DNA of 10,412 bases from an uncultured Chloroflexota bacterium (lineage in GTDB: Bacteria > Chloroflexota > Limnocylindria > Limnocylindrales > CSP1-4), in the NCBI GenBank assembly GCA_903924005.1, contig CAIXZV010000465.1, positions 1-10,412 on the forward strand. Reading direction: 5' to 3'. The notes under the pieces are model-generated. The model searched no databases. It was given only the letters and a program-made list of their open reading frames with translations, and had not been told where the DNA came from. This document shows, in pieces, positions 1-6,292 of this stretch (position 1 is its first letter; each line of letters opens with the position of its first letter). A program made the translations under genes and the position numbers.

Positions 1-335
1 AGGTCCACCTCGACGTCGATCGACCGCTCGTCGACGACCACCGGCCGCAGCCACCGGAACGGCTGGTCGAGCTGGACGTAGCCGCGCTCGCGGAGGAGCT
101 CCGCGATCGTCCGGTAGACGTCGTCCGGGACGCCGATCGGGTCGATCACCAGGTCGACATCGAGCGTGCCGACGTAGGGATCGTCCGGCTGATCCCCGGT
201 CAGCAGTGGGGGAGCGCTGCCACCGACGATCGTCATGGCGTCGGCGAAGCCGGCCAGGATCGTCCAGAGCTCAAGCAGCACGCGCTGCGCCGCCACGACC
301 GACGCGGGGTCGTCGCGGGGATCTACCGCGGCCAC
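1..335 (-). CDS. AbiEii-like nucleotidyltransferase, partial (C-terminus off the left edge)
   Basis: About 111 codons of an open frame run off the left edge. The frame carries a nucleotidyltransferase-fold signature: GGSAP at residues 38-42, then GTLDVDLVID at 56-65 with the D59-x-D61 metal-binding pair, and a likely third acidic position in IDVEVD (106-111). In AbiEii/AbiGii toxins and related enzymes this fold transfers a nucleotide to a target; that is family knowledge. I chose the GTG at 333-335: a GAGG lies about eight bases upstream, and this start overlaps the end of the AbiEi-like gene by 13 bases, as in a translationally coupled toxin-antitoxin pair. Without the C-terminus it cannot be split from other MNT-type nucleotidyltransferases or from a non-toxic enzyme. 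Nucleotidyltransferase fold: fairly sure. Toxin role: inferred from the neighbour. Confidence 0.72.
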   Translation of the reverse strand, partial: MAAVDPRDDPASVVAAQRVLLELWTILAGFADAMTIVGGSAPPLLTGDQPDDPYVGTLDVDLVIDPIGVPDDVYRTIAELLRERGYVQLDQPFRWLRPVVVDERSIDVEVD

Positions 336-1369
336 AGCTCGCCTCGTTCGCGCATGAAGGCGGCCGCCTCGGCGGCGGCGCCGCCGCGCCGGACGAGGTC
401 CACGTACAGCTGCGGCCGGCTCGCGAGCGCCACGCCGTCGCGCTCGAAGGCGCCGTCGAGGACGCCGGCGTCCGCCGGCCGGATCAGGACGACGTTCCCG
501 CCCCGAGCGACCGGCGTGAGCTGCAGGGCCTCGTCCCAGGGGGCGGCATCGGTCATGTACAGCTCCACGCGGGCGAACCGGGTGAACGGCGCGAGCCTGT
601 CCGCGGCGGCCTCGGCCGTGATCGCGTAGCGCGGCGGGCCGTCCAGCGCGCGGATGGCCCGCAGGATCGCCTCCGGGCCGCCGACGGTCGCGACGCGCTC
701 CAGGGCGGCGTCCCCGGGCGCGGGCGCCGCCGCCCAGGCGGCCAGCATGGCGTCGCGGTCACCGAGACGGCTCGCCCCCCGGGCGCGGTCGAGGTACGCG
801 TCGCGCGCCAGCGTCTTGAAGGTCCGGCTCACGAACCCCTGCGTGAGGCCCGCGGCGGCGGCCATGTCGGCGAGCGTCCACGAGCGGCCGGGCTCGATCA
901 GCAGCCGCCGGACGATGCGGAGGGCGGCGCCCGAGAACAGGTCGGCGACGTACCGGGTGCCCGACGCATCGGCCTCGCGGCGCGCCGGCCGGCGGCCCAG
1001 GCGCTCGACGAACAGGCTCCCGAGGGCGATCCGGCAGTCGCCGTCGGGCTCGATCCAGCTGATGCCGGCATCCGCGAGGATCTCGCGGGCGCGTGCGCCG
1101 ATCACCGGCGCGACGAGGATGGCCGCGCCGCACCGCTGGAGCCACGGGACGAGCCGTGCCACCGCGGCGGGCTCGGCGCGGGCCTGGAACTCCACGCACG
1201 CCGTCGTGCGCTCACCCGAGGGCGCGGCGAGGTCGGCGTAGGCGCCGGCCCCGGCGCCCGGGGACCCGTCGCCCGATCGCAGGGCCACCGTCCAGCCCGG
1301 CGGGAGCATGCGGACGACGGCCTCTTCGAAGGCCTGCTCGAGCGTTGGGCTGCGTTCTAGATCTACCAT
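323..1369 (-). CDS. AbiEi-like winged-helix protein (putative type IV antitoxin/repressor)
   Basis: A 348-residue protein. Residues about 56-125 resemble the N-terminal domain of AbiEi-family antitoxins with an HTH: an ACVEFQARAEP strand-helix, then ILVAPVIGARAREILADAG, then a DGDCRIALG segment where relatives have a GNxRI-type stretch. Residues about 144-196 form a winged helix (FSGAALRIVRRLL...WTLADMAAAAGLTQGFVSRTFKTLARDAYL). The C-terminus has RPQLYVDLVRRGG (318-330), typical of this family. AbiEi proteins bind their own promoter and neutralise AbiEii; that is family knowledge. Start is ATG at 1367-1369. The downstream nucleotidyltransferase overlaps its 3' end, and the integrase lies 64 bases upstream on the same strand. 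All 10 Phe codons are TTC. It could also be a stand-alone regulator, but the paired gene favours a TA or Abi role. Confidence 0.72.
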   Translation of the reverse strand: MVDLERSPTLEQAFEEAVVRMLPPGWTVALRSGDGSPGAGAGAYADLAAPSGERTTACVEFQARAEPAAVARLVPWLQRCGAAILVAPVIGARAREILADAGISWIEPDGDCRIALGSLFVERLGRRPARREADASGTRYVADLFSGAALRIVRRLLIEPGRSWTLADMAAAAGLTQGFVSRTFKTLARDAYLDRARGASRLGDRDAMLAAWAAAPAPGDAALERVATVGGPEAILRAIRALDGPPRYAITAEAAADRLAPFTRFARVELYMTDAAPWDEALQLTPVARGGNVVLIRPADAGVLDGAFERDGVALASRPQLYVDLVRRGGAAAEAAAFMRERGELWPR

Positions 1370-1375
1370 GTGCTG

Positions 1376-1413
1376 CTACTGTACCACTGCGGTATATATA
1401 GCCGATGCAGTAG
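1376..1413. promoter_or_regulatory. Putative operator/promoter of the AbiEi-like gene
   Basis: In the 64-base gap before the AbiEi-like gene there are three related 7-mers: CTACTGT (1376-1382), CCACTGC (1384-1390) and, inverted, GCAGTAG (1407-1413). The outer two form a CTACTG/CAGTAG inverted repeat. Between them is an A/T-rich TATATATA (1393-1400), unusual in this G+C-rich window and reading as a possible -10 on the minus strand about 25 bases before the ATG. AbiEi proteins are known to bind inverted repeats in their own promoter. That this is such a site is inference. Confidence 0.42.
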
Positions 1414-1433
1414 AGGTCCGGCCCCAGGGACGG

Positions 1434-2381
1434 CTAGATCCGGTCGCCCGGGCTCCGCTTCCGGTACGCCTCGCGGGCCCGCTCGTCGGCGGCCGACGCG
1501 CCGTAGCGGCTGAGCATCTGGCGGCTCTTCCAGCCGGCGAGGCGCATGAGGTCGCCCTCCGTGCCGCCGTCGGCGAGCCACATGTGGGCGTAGGTGTGGC
1601 GGAACTGGTGGGGGTGGAGGCTGGGCAGCCCGGCCACGGCGCCGCGGCGCCGGAGCACCTGGAGGACGCCGCTGTCGGTGAGGACGCCCCGCGCGCCGAG
1701 CCAGAGCTCCTCGCGGCCGGCCTGCGAGTGCGACGCCCGCACGCGCAGGTAGCGGTCGACCGCCTGGGCGGTCTTGCTCCCGAACGGGCACGCCCGGGGG
1801 CGGCGGCCCTTGCCCAGGACGATCGCCACGCCCTCCTCGAGGTCGACGTCCGCCAGGCGCAGGCCGGAGATCTCGCCCCGGCGCATGCCGGTGTCGAGCA
1901 GCATCCGGACCAGGGCGGTGTCCCGCCTCGCCTCGAAGCCCGTCCCGGCGCAGGCGTCGAGGATCGCCTTGATCTGCTCCGGCCGCAGGATCGGCGGCGG
2001 CTCCTCGGGCACGATCGGCGGGGTCATCCGGGCCATCGGCGACTCGCGGACCTCGTCCTCCGACACCGCCCACTTCCAGAAGGCCTGCAGGCAGCGGTAG
2101 GCGAGCGAGACGGTCGCGGGGCGCGCTCCGGCGTCCTGGAGGGAGACGAGGAACGCCTCGACGTGCTCGCGCCGGATCGCCCCGAGCGGGGCGGGCATGC
2201 CGCGCTCGGCGCGGAACGCCTCGAACCGGGCGGCCGCGTCGAGGTAGGTCTTGATGGTGGCCGGGCTGCGGTTCGCGGCGCGGAGGCTCAGGCGCCAGCT
2301 GTCGATGGCCGCGCGGAGGCCGAGGCCTGGAGAGCCCGCCGCCTCCGTTATAGTGGTCCTTGTGCTCGCCGGTCTGGCCAC
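1434..2381 (-). CDS. Tyrosine recombinase / phage-type integrase
   Basis: A 315-residue site-specific recombinase. The N-terminal SAM-like core-binding domain spans about residues 22-110 (RSPATIKTYLDAAARFEAF...). The catalytic domain spans about 132-310 and shows the full set of residues: R167 in TGMRRGEI, K191 in LGKGRR, H258-x-x-R261 in HPHQFRHTYA, W284 in place of the second His (LAGW, a common variant), and nucleophile Y293 in LSRYG. Length suits the XerC/D and integrative-element classes. The start is GTG at 2379-2381, with AGGA just upstream; no ATG lies in frame nearby. It is followed by the AbiEi-like and AbiEii-like genes on the same strand and lies 126 bases from a divergent tRNA-Gly gene, so an integrative island is likely. 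A chromosomal XerC/D is less likely given the context. All seven Phe codons are TTC. Confidence 0.9.
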   Translation of the reverse strand: MARPASTRTTITEAAGSPGLGLRAAIDSWRLSLRAANRSPATIKTYLDAAARFEAFRAERGMPAPLGAIRREHVEAFLVSLQDAGARPATVSLAYRCLQAFWKWAVSEDEVRESPMARMTPPIVPEEPPPILRPEQIKAILDACAGTGFEARRDTALVRMLLDTGMRRGEISGLRLADVDLEEGVAIVLGKGRRPRACPFGSKTAQAVDRYLRVRASHSQAGREELWLGARGVLTDSGVLQVLRRRGAVAGLPSLHPHQFRHTYAHMWLADGGTEGDLMRLAGWKSRQMLSRYGASAADERAREAYRKRSPGDRI

Positions 2382-2507
2382 GGGTCCTGCATCCTCAGCG
2401 CAATAGCACGCTCACCGGGAACTCGAAACTGGTGAGACTTATACGCTGCAGGAGCGCTGTGGTCAAGCCGGAATACAGTTAGACGCTGTAGCGGAGCACG
2501 AATCCGA
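2382..2507. other. Repeat-rich spacer between integrase and tRNA (possible attachment/arm-site region)
   Basis: No gene is visible. Structures seen: an inverted repeat CTCACC (2411-2416)/GGTGAG (2431-2436); an imperfect direct repeat ACGCTGCAGGAGC (from 2443) and ACGCTGTAGCGGAGC (from 2483); and a small inverted repeat TACAG (2474-2478)/CTGTA (2486-2490). Short repeats next to an integrase gene often serve as core or arm binding sites. The promoters of both the tRNA and the integrase must also lie here, but I see no clear -35/-10 pair. The attachment role is inference. Confidence 0.35.
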
Positions 2508-2583
2508 GCGGGAGTAGCTCAGTTGGCAGAGCGGCAGCCTTCCAAGCTGCATGTCGCGAGTTCGAACCTCGTCTCCCGCTCCA
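2508..2583 (+). tRNA. tRNA-Gly(TCC), CCA encoded
   Basis: A complete cloverleaf. The 7-bp acceptor stem pairs GCGGGAG (2508-2514) with CTCCCGC (2573-2579). The D stem is GCTC (2517-2520)/GAGC (2529-2532). The anticodon stem is GCAGC (2534-2538)/GCTGC (2546-2550) around loop CTTCCAA, giving anticodon TCC at 2541-2543. The T arm pairs GCGAG/CTCGT around TTCGAAC. The discriminator is U (2580), usual for bacterial tRNA-Gly, and CCA is encoded at 2581-2583. The integrase lies on its 5' side, whereas elements that use tRNA 3' ends normally lie downstream. Confidence 0.97.
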
Positions 2584-2653
2584 CTTCCCTGGCACGGTCG
2601 GGGCGTGTATGGCTGCACCGGAACCCGATCCGCCCAAGCGTCGTCGTTGGCGC

Positions 2654-3193
2654 ATGCTGAACCCCATGCGTGCCAGTCGCGCGGTCTTCGCCCTCACCCT
2701 GGCTATCGCGGTCGCCGCGTGCGGCGCTGCGGCCACGCCGCCTCCAGGGCCTTCGGGTAGCCCCGCCCCCTCAAACGCGCCCAGCCCGTCCACAAGCACC
2801 GGTCCAGCCAACCCAGCAGGAGCCCTCGTGGTCATCTTGCTGCGGGGAGGGGAGTGTCTTGGCGGCCTCTGCGAGCAGACCACGACGATTGACCAGAGCG
2901 GGCTTGTCCATGTCGCCGCCAAGCCGCCCAACCAGCTTGGTACGGTCAATCCGGTTGACCTTGTGGGTCTTCAGGCGGCCATCGCCACCACGGACTTCGG
3001 TTTGCTGCGTACACACAAGTTCACGGGCACGTGCCCCACGGCGGTGGACGGGCCGGAGCTGGTGCTGACGTTCTCCACGGCGAATGGCGCTGAGGTGCTG
3101 GCCGCGTGCACCACGCAGTTGGACTTCACGTGGCCTGTGCTGGCAGCGCTTGTGACCGCGCTGGCGCCCATCTGGCCGCTGCCCCACCAATGA
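2654..3193 (+). CDS. Putative secreted lipoprotein of unknown function
   Basis: The N-terminus is a clear type II (lipoprotein) signal: an Arg-containing n-region, a hydrophobic AVFALTLAIAVAAC segment, and lipobox V-A-A-C followed by Gly. A Pro/Ser/Thr/Ala-rich linker of about 35 residues follows, then a compact domain starting ALVVILLRGGECLGGLC and containing TTIDQSGLVHV, CPTAVDGPELVLTF and VLAACTTQLDF. The pattern (an early GG...C, a CPT-x-x-DG-x-E stretch, a late C) recalls small extracytoplasmic domains of unknown function in high-G+C bacteria. Four cysteines outside the lipobox could form disulfides. Start is uncertain: ATG at 2654 or 2666 gives a normal signal-peptide length, while ATG at 2609 gives an overlong basic n-region. 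None has a strong ribosome site. It may be transcribed with the tRNA upstream. It converges on the response regulator gene with 31 bases between stop codons. Confidence 0.72.
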   Translation: MLNPMRASRAVFALTLAIAVAACGAAATPPPGPSGSPAPSNAPSPSTSTGPANPAGALVVILLRGGECLGGLCEQTTTIDQSGLVHVAAKPPNQLGTVNPVDLVGLQAAIATTDFGLLRTHKFTGTCPTAVDGPELVLTFSTANGAEVLAACTTQLDFTWPVLAALVTALAPIWPLPHQ

Positions 3194-3224
3194 GGCAGCG
3201 CGGTTCGCAGGGCGGTCCCAAAGG

Positions 3225-3932
3225 CTAGTTGTCGCGAGGCTCCAGGAGCCCGGCCCGGTACGCCACGATGGCGGCCTGCGTCCGGTCTGCGGCGCGGAGC
3301 TTCCAGATGATGCTTTGGACGTGCTTCTTGACCGTGTCCTCGGCAATCGTGAGCTTGCCGCCGATCTCCTTGTTGGTGAGGCCCTCCGCCAGGAGGCGCA
3401 GCACCTCGAGTTCGCGCGGGGTGAGAGCGAACGACTCGGCCTTGGCCTTGGCCGCCTCCGCTGCGCTTGGCTGCGGCTCCGCGGTTCCCATCGCCTCGCG
3501 CAGGAGCGCCGGATCCACGGCAAGGTGGCCCTCCCGGACCGCCTTGATGGTCCCGATGATCTCGGCTGTTGACGCCTCTTTGAGCACATACCCTGCGGCG
3601 CCGCGCCGGATCGCCTCCAGCACGTACCGCCGGTCGTTGTACAGCGTCACCATGATCACGGCGGCGGGATGATCAAGCTTCTTGATCTCCTCAAGACAGA
3701 GGAGCCCGTCCAGACCGCGCATCCGGATGTCAAGCAGGATGATGTCCGGCTTGAGGCGTTCAATGCGCCCGAGGGCTGACTCGCAGCCGTCCGCCTCGCC
3801 CACCACCTGAACCCAGTCCACCGTCGAGAGCATCGCCTCGAGGCCGCGGCGCGACATCTCATGGTCATCCACAAGCATCACGCGAGTCGGTGCGTCCGTC
3901 ATCGCTCCCTCCACCCCTGCGGGCATGCTCAT
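3225..3932 (-). CDS. NarL/FixJ-family response regulator
   Basis: A 235-residue two-domain regulator. The receiver domain (about residues 17-135) has acidic pair D22-D23 (VDDHE), phospho-acceptor D68 (LLDIRM), T96 (VTLYN) and K118 (VLKEAS). After an Ala/Glu/Lys linker (150-167) comes a LuxR-type HTH (168-230: LTPRELEVLRLLAEGLTNKEI...TVKKHVQSI). It is the output partner of the adjacent kinase. The two genes overlap as ATGA (this ATG at 3930-3932, the kinase TGA at 3929-3931), which supports this start over the internal ATG at residue 11 and implies translational coupling. Its targets are not shown. The divergent transporter operon beyond the kinase and the convergent lipoprotein gene are the nearest candidates. 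Confidence 0.95.
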   Translation of the reverse strand: MSMPAGVEGAMTDAPTRVMLVDDHEMSRRGLEAMLSTVDWVQVVGEADGCESALGRIERLKPDIILLDIRMRGLDGLLCLEEIKKLDHPAAVIMVTLYNDRRYVLEAIRRGAAGYVLKEASTAEIIGTIKAVREGHLAVDPALLREAMGTAEPQPSAAEAAKAKAESFALTPRELEVLRLLAEGLTNKEIGGKLTIAEDTVKKHVQSIIWKLRAADRTQAAIVAYRAGLLEPRDN

Positions 3933-5161
3933 CCGTCGTCTTCCATTCCCCGCCGCGCACCGGGTTTCCCCAGAGGCACGGTCATTCGGACGGTTGTTCC
4001 CTCTCCAGGCCGACTCGACACGTCGAGGCGGCCCCCCAGCCAGCCAGCTCTGCGCGCCATCTGCAGCAGACCCATGCCCGACCCTGTGTGCCGGCGGGTC
4101 TGCGCGGGGTCGAACCCAACCCCATCGTCGCGTACTGTGATGATGCCCGCGCGCCCATCGGCCCGCATGGCGATTTCGACGAGCGTGGGCTGCGCGTGCA
4201 GAACGGCGTTGTTGACGGCGCCCACCGTCATGGCGAAGATCCCGGCTTCGAGCCAGCTCTCCGTCCGCGGCAGATCGCCGGAGATCTCCACGGCGATGCC
4301 TTCCTTGACGACATCACGCACGTAGATCCGCAGCGCGTTGGCAAGCCCCAACTCCTCCAGCCCGGGCGGGACGAGGCTGTTGAGCACGGCCCGAACCTCG
4401 CGGATCGCGGTGAGCAACCGCTCGCCTGCGGCGTCGAGGTGGCGTGGGGCAGCCGCAGGGTCTGGGCCGCCGAGGCTGGCTCGGGCGGCCTCGAGGAACC
4501 GGTGGGCGCTCACCATGGACTGGGCCGCGTTGTCGTGCAGGTCGTGGGCGATCGCGGTCCGCACGGCCTCCGACTCCCTGAGCGTTTCGCGCGCCAGCGA
4601 GTCCAGATTGGACGCGTCCTGCGCCGTGCTTGCGCGGTCGCGGTCTGCCGTGGTGTACAGGCGATGGAACTCCTCCGTCGTGGCCACCACGTGCTCCAGC
4701 GCGGCAACGGCCGAGCGCCTGCGCTCCGCGCCTCGCTCCCGCTGCTCCGCCTGCCAATGCACAAGCCTCGCCTCCTCGCGCAGCAGTCGCGCCGCAGCCA
4801 GCACCTGGCGGGCGTCCGCCCGCGCTGGGTCCAGCCGCAGGAGCGCAACGCCGCTCCGCGAGCCCGCCGGGGCAGGGAAGGCCATCAGCCGCGTCCCCGA
4901 CGGGCAGAAGCCCTGCACGGGTTGACCGGTCCGCAGGACATCTCGGACAGGTCCAGAGGCACAGCGTCGGCAGGCCTCTGCGCCCGCGTCAGCGGCGCGC
5001 TGAGCGCATGGTGGCCACACGTCTTCCCAGCCCGCCACCAGCAGCGGTTCTGCGCTGGCGCCGCCCTCTGCGGCGGGCGCCGCCCAGAGTTCAGCCACGG
5101 CCAAGATGCCGTCTGCCGCCACCCGCTCGATGCCTGCCATGACGTCGAGTCTACGCCGCAT
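3929..5161 (-). CDS. Cytoplasmic NarL-type sensor histidine kinase with Cys-containing N-terminal sensor
   Basis: A 410-residue kinase with no membrane segment, so it acts in the cytoplasm. Residues about 10-112 look like a GAF-type or PocR-like sensor domain holding all four cysteines: C52 (WPPC), C64 and C67 (EACRRC) and C86 (GFC). This is an arrangement that could hold a metal or Fe-S cluster or act as a redox switch (inference). A helical, probably coiled-coil segment (115-200) leads to the HisKA_3 dimerisation helix with phospho-acceptor H206 in AHDLHDNAAQS. The HATPase_c domain has N317/N318 (AVNNAVLHA), DDGVGF (345-350) and GSGMGL (360-365). It autophosphorylates and passes phosphate to the overlapping response regulator. 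Start is ATG at 5159-5161, or the ATG eight codons in (5138-5140); neither has a strong ribosome site. Confidence 0.93.
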   Translation of the reverse strand: MRRRLDVMAGIERVAADGILAVAELWAAPAAEGGASAEPLLVAGWEDVWPPCAQRAADAGAEACRRCASGPVRDVLRTGQPVQGFCPSGTRLMAFPAPAGSRSGVALLRLDPARADARQVLAAARLLREEARLVHWQAEQRERGAERRRSAVAALEHVVATTEEFHRLYTTADRDRASTAQDASNLDSLARETLRESEAVRTAIAHDLHDNAAQSMVSAHRFLEAARASLGGPDPAAAPRHLDAAGERLLTAIREVRAVLNSLVPPGLEELGLANALRIYVRDVVKEGIAVEISGDLPRTESWLEAGIFAMTVGAVNNAVLHAQPTLVEIAMRADGRAGIITVRDDGVGFDPAQTRRHTGSGMGLLQMARRAGWLGGRLDVSSRPGEGTTVRMTVPLGKPGARRGMEDDG

Positions 5162-5201
5162 GAAAAGGGGGCAATCCGCCGGGCCACGCGTGACGAACCT
5201 C

Positions 5202-5247
5202 TTGACGACCGACTGATGTCGGTTGATGCTATTGCAACATGCTGCAA
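5202..5247 (+). promoter_or_regulatory. Putative metal-responsive operator and promoter of the transporter-fur operon
   Basis: The divergent gap contains a 16-base near-palindrome at 5232-5247, TTGCAA-CATG-CTGCAA, with one mismatched pair. It resembles the Nur nickel-repressor box of Streptomyces (tTGCaa-N5-ttGCAA as I recall it), with a spacer one base shorter. Upstream lie TTGACG (5202-5207), a possible -35, and TGCTAT (5227-5232), a weak -10 at 19-base spacing. The palindrome would then overlap the transcription start, as expected for a repressor site. A perfect ACCGAC/GTCGGT inverted repeat (5208-5223) sits in the spacer. The pairing with a Ni/Co transporter gene and a Fur-family gene supports the reading. 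Confidence 0.5.
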
Positions 5248-5308
5248 CAACTGCGCGTGCTGACTCGGTCTGGTCCGGTCTTGGCTCGCTGCAGTTCCGG
5301 AGGCCCGC

Positions 5309-6292
5309 TTGTCCATTCCCCTCGCCCCACTTCTCGCAGGTCCCCTCGCAGACATCTCAATCGGCGGTCTTGGCGTGCTGGCCACGGGCCTGTTCTTGGG
5401 CTTTCGCCATGGTTTTGACTGGGACCACCTCGCGGCAATCTCCGACATCACGTCCACGACTGCCGCCGCTGATGCAGGAACTGAGGTTCATGCGGAGGAG
5501 CACCGTGTCCACCCGCACGGCCACGAGCATCCGCATGGCGGCGCAACGGAGATTGAAGAGCACCACGCTGACCACGATCCGGAGTTGCCAGCAGCGGGCC
5601 TGGCCGCAATCCCGGTGAGCAGACCCCGTTTTGTGGCAGAGCAACGGCACGCGATTGTGCTGGGAACGCTCTACGCCATGGGCCATGCGTCCGTGGTGTT
5701 TGTGCTGGGTCTGCTGGCGCTCGCCTTTGGCGCCCTGCTGCCCGACTGGGTGGACCCCATCATGGGCCGCGTCGTCGGCTTCACGCTGCTGATCCTGGGC
5801 ATCTGGGTCTTTGTCTCGCTTGGCCAATACCTGCGCGGCGGCGCTGAGTTCCGCCTCCGGAGCCGCTGGATGCTGGTGTTTGACGGCGCCCGCTACGCCT
5901 GGCATCGCCTACAGGCCAAGCTCCACGGGCACGCGCACGTTGCGCCGCTGGAGATGAGCTCGTACGGATACCGGACCGCGTTTGGGGTGGGGATGATCCA
6001 TGGGATCGGGGCCGAGACCGGGTCGCAGGCCCTGCTGATTGCCGCTGTTGGCGGGGCGAGCGGCGCCGGGCTTGGCATCCCAATGCTCTTGGCCTTTGTG
6101 GTTGGCCTGGTCGCGTCCAACAGCATCGTCGTGGTGGTCACGGCCACAGGGTTTGTCGCCGGACAGTTCCGGCGCCCGGTCTATATCGGCATCGGCGTCC
6201 TGGCTGGGGCGTTCAGCATCTTCGTCGGGTCGGCGTTCCTGCTGGGCGTGGACAACCTGCTGCCTGACCTCCAGAAGCTGCTGGGCGCGTAA
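5309..6292 (+). CDS. NiCoT/RcnA-type nickel/cobalt transporter with His-rich loop
   Basis: A 327-residue membrane protein. The NiCoT signature H-x4-DH is present in the first membrane segment (RHGFDWDHLAA; H34, D39, H40). Further family motifs are LGTLYAMGHASVVF (118-131) and the GMIHGIGAETGSQ stretch (228-240). About six to seven hydrophobic helices are seen. Between helices 1 and 2 lies a loop with ten His among residues 61-90, mixed with Asp/Glu, and a second HGHAH cluster is at 206-210. Such loops bind Ni or Co and are prominent in RcnA exporters, but uptake permeases share the fold, so direction is open. The start is TTG, chosen because GGAGG (5299-5303) precedes it by five bases and the protein begins just before helix 1. 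The fur gene overlaps by one base (TAATG). Ten of 17 Phe codons are TTT, unlike the left part of the window. Confidence 0.87.
   Translation: MSIPLAPLLAGPLADISIGGLGVLATGLFLGFRHGFDWDHLAAISDITSTTAAADAGTEVHAEEHRVHPHGHEHPHGGATEIEEHHADHDPELPAAGLAAIPVSRPRFVAEQRHAIVLGTLYAMGHASVVFVLGLLALAFGALLPDWVDPIMGRVVGFTLLILGIWVFVSLGQYLRGGAEFRLRSRWMLVFDGARYAWHRLQAKLHGHAHVAPLEMSSYGYRTAFGVGMIHGIGAETGSQALLIAAVGGASGAGLGIPMLLAFVVGLVASNSIVVVVTATGFVAGQFRRPVYIGIGVLAGAFSIFVGSAFLLGVDNLLPDLQKLLGA

Noticed and set aside
206..1360. A 384-codon plus-strand frame opposite the AbiEi-like gene
   Set aside because: Its product is Arg/Gly/Ala-rich with no family motif, while the minus strand encodes a recognisable protein; long antisense frames are expected at this G+C.
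1308..2435. A 375-codon plus-strand frame opposite the integrase
   Set aside because: No recognisable motif; the opposite strand has the full tyrosine-recombinase active site.
3890..5263. A 457-codon plus-strand frame opposite the histidine kinase
   Set aside because: Shadow of the kinase gene; low-complexity composition and no motif.
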